DNA from: an uncultured Flavobacteriaceae bacterium
Lineage (GTDB): Bacteria; Bacteroidota; Bacteroidia; Flavobacteriales; Flavobacteriaceae
NCBI GenBank assembly: GCA_947311745.1
Contig: CAMZLT010000155.1
Coordinates: 1-7,744 of the forward strand
Length of the DNA stretch: 7,744 bases
Direction: 5' to 3'
The notes below the pieces were generated by a model. It did not search any database. It saw only the letters and a list, made by a program, of their open reading frames with translations, and was not told the origin of the DNA. Shown here in pieces: positions 7,007 through 7,744 of this stretch (position 1 is the first letter of the stretch; each line of letters starts with the position of its first letter). The position numbers were made by a program, and so were the translations under genes.

Positions 7007-7021
7007 TTTTAATAAAATAAA

Positions 7022-7048
7022 AACCGTTTTACATAAAGTAAAACGGTT
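7022..7048 (-). terminator. Terminator of the small lipoprotein gene
   Basis: AACCGTTTTAC and GTAAAACGGTT form a perfect 11-bp stem with a 5-base loop. On the minus strand the stem is followed by TTTATTTTATT, whereas the plus strand continues CCGTTGAATT with no T run. It therefore ends minus-strand transcription coming from 7080-7223. It may also slow plus-strand transcription from the DUF4294 gene. Confidence 0.75.
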
Positions 7049-7054
7049 CCGTTG

Positions 7055-7081
7055 AATTAATTTAAGGGAACTAAATTAATT
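7055..7081. repeat. AT-only inverted repeat over the lipoprotein stop codon
   Basis: AATTAATTTA at 7055-7064 and TAAATTAATT at 7072-7081 are perfect 10-base inverted repeats around the 7-base loop AGGGAAC. It overlaps the stop codon at 7080-7082 and precedes the terminator hairpin on the minus-strand transcript. It could be an mRNA 3'-end stabiliser or a chance result of AT richness. Confidence 0.4.
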
Positions 7082-7223
7082 AATCGATACAAGCAACATC
7101 GTCTTGTGTTTGTTCTATAGTGTCTAATTTACCATAAGCACAACTACTCTTTTTAGATCTACAAGATCCTAACCCTACAATTACTAACACAAAAACTGCT
7201 ACTACTATTACTTTTTTTAACAT
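7080..7223 (-). CDS. Small lipoprotein of unknown function, 47 residues
   Basis: A complete short gene runs from ATG at 7221-7223 to TAA at 7080-7082. The product starts MLKKVIVVAVFVLVIVGLGS and continues with Cys21. Two Lys, a hydrophobic stretch and LGSC form a classic lipoprotein signal with cleavage before Cys21. The mature part has only 27 residues (CRSKKSSCAYGKLDTIEQ, then about nine more ending ACID) with three Cys in all: one lipidated and two free or able to pair. The basic residues just after Cys21 may favour retention in the inner membrane or periplasmic face, but sorting rules in Flavobacteriia are not certain. Support is unusually good for so small a gene: a two-part promoter upstream (7267-7296) and a perfect terminator after the stop. 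I recall similar tiny flavobacterial lipoproteins with a CRSK...C.YG pattern, with no known role. Confidence 0.8.
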   Translation of the reverse strand: MLKKVIVVAVFVLVIVGLGSCRSKKSSCAYGKLDTIEQTQDDVACID

Positions 7224-7266
7224 AACCTATTTATTATTATATTATTGATGTTTATTTTTGAGACTT

Positions 7267-7296
7267 CAAATATATTATTTTTTATCCATTCACAAA
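7267..7296 (-). promoter_or_regulatory. Two-part promoter of the small lipoprotein gene
   Basis: On the minus strand, TTTG (7293-7296), an 18-base spacer and TATATTTG (7267-7274) fully match the Bacteroidota -33 and -7 elements. This is the best promoter in the window. Transcription would start near 7260, giving a leader of about 37 bases. Confidence 0.7.
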
Positions 7297-7393
7297 CATT
7301 AAACGTAAAAATACTTTAAAATATTGTATAAAACACTCAAGTTTTAACATAAAATCCATTATTGAATACAAAATATCCCAATAATTCATTTTA

Positions 7394-7427
7394 TTTGAGA
7401 TGGATTAACTATAATTTATTACTTTTG
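7394..7427 (+). promoter_or_regulatory. Promoter of the BatA-domain gene
   Basis: TTTG at 7394-7397, a 22-base spacer and TACTTTTG at 7420-7427 fit both promoter elements. The -7 box ends 17 bases before the ATG at 7445, leaving a leader of only about 10 bases. Confidence 0.6.
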
Positions 7428-7444
7428 AAAAATATAATACGACT

Positions 7445-7744
7445 ATGCAGTTTAAATATCCTGAATTACTTTACGCTTTATTTTTACTTGTAATTCCTAT
7501 TATTATTCATTTATTTCAATTACGGAAATTTGAAAAAATTGCATTTACCAATGTTAAATTTCTTAAAAAAATTGAATTACAAACACGAAAAAGCTCCAAA
7601 TTAAAAAAGTTTGTGTTGTTAATAACACGATTGCTGTTATTTACCTTTTTAATACTTGCATTTGCACAACCTTTTTTTAGTAAATCAAAAAAGAATAAAA
7701 AACAACAAACAATTGTATATTTAGACAACTCGTTAAGCATGCAA
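7445..7744 (+). CDS. BatA/von Willebrand A-type membrane protein, N-terminal part (3' end outside window)
   Basis: The first 100 residues are present and the frame is open to the last base. MQFKYPELLYALFLLVIPII gives the first membrane helix (about 7-24) and IHLFQLRKFEKIAFTNVKFL the conserved loop of the BatA N-terminal double-helix domain. The second helix is FVLLITRLLLFTFLILAFAQ (about 56-75). After a basic stretch comes VYLDNSLSMQ, where Asp94-Asn-Ser96-Leu-Ser98 is the DxSxS start of a von Willebrand A metal site (MIDAS). Full-length relatives in Bacteroidota are typically several hundred residues, with this anchor and a periplasmic A domain. The name comes from the Bacteroides aerotolerance operon, but this gene appears to be the stand-alone type, with no Bat partners in view. 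Its function is probably in the envelope and otherwise open. Confidence 0.88.
   Translation, partial: MQFKYPELLYALFLLVIPIIIHLFQLRKFEKIAFTNVKFLKKIELQTRKSSKLKKFVLLITRLLLFTFLILAFAQPFFSKSKKNKKQQTIVYLDNSLSMQ

Noticed and set aside
7516..7740. Open frame on the minus strand inside the BatA-domain gene
   Set aside because: It is antisense to the conserved membrane helices and MIDAS motif of the real gene and has no start signals.
1..7744. Mobile element, CRISPR array, tRNA/rRNA or defence system
   Set aside because: No transposase, regularly spaced repeats, cloverleaf sequence or defence protein family was seen on either strand; composition is uniform.

Overview
The window looks like chromosomal DNA from a marine-type Flavobacteriaceae (Bacteroidota) such as Polaribacter, Tenacibaculum or Lutibacter; the genus is a guess. 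The evidence is very AT-rich DNA, Lys/Asn/Ile-rich proteins, no clear Shine-Dalgarno sequences, several signal peptides ending in Ser/Ala-Gln, and Bacteroidota-type -7 boxes (TAnnTTTG) in front of six genes plus a one-mismatch version before a seventh. The gene families also fit: YfhO-type membrane protein, BtuB-like TonB-dependent receptor without a carboxypeptidase-like N-terminal domain, M42 peptidase, DUF4294 and BatA.

Layout: (1) 1-735 (+), C-terminal part of a YfhO family membrane protein, cut by the window edge. (2) 736-1187, a 452-base AT-rich gap with no supported gene; it holds a terminator for the next gene. (3) 1188-1565 (-), small exported TM2-domain protein. (4) 1608-2510 (+), exported protein of unknown function, probably with a TTG start. 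(5) 2545-4359 (-), BtuB-like TonB-dependent receptor. (6) 4485-5087 (+), signal peptide/coiled-coil/one-helix membrane protein, whose relatives carry a doubtful tRNA methyltransferase name. (7) 5150-6241 (-), M42 metallopeptidase. (8) 6326-7006 (+), exported DUF4294 protein. (9) 7080-7223 (-), a 47-residue lipoprotein with its own promoter and terminator. (10) 7445-7744 (+), N-terminal 100 residues of a BatA/von Willebrand A protein, cut by the window edge.

The nine genes alternate strand without exception, so no two neighbours can share a sense transcript. Promoters lie in the divergent gaps. A strong two-way hairpin separates the convergent pair 6/7, and minus-strand terminators follow genes 3 and 9. 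Most products belong to the cell envelope (inner membrane, periplasm or outer membrane); the M42 peptidase is the likely cytoplasmic exception. I see no mobile element, CRISPR array, tRNA, rRNA or defence system, and no evidence that the genes form one pathway. The most useful new items are the small lipoprotein gene, the non-ATG start and face-to-face promoters near 1560-1610, and the regular promoter set.
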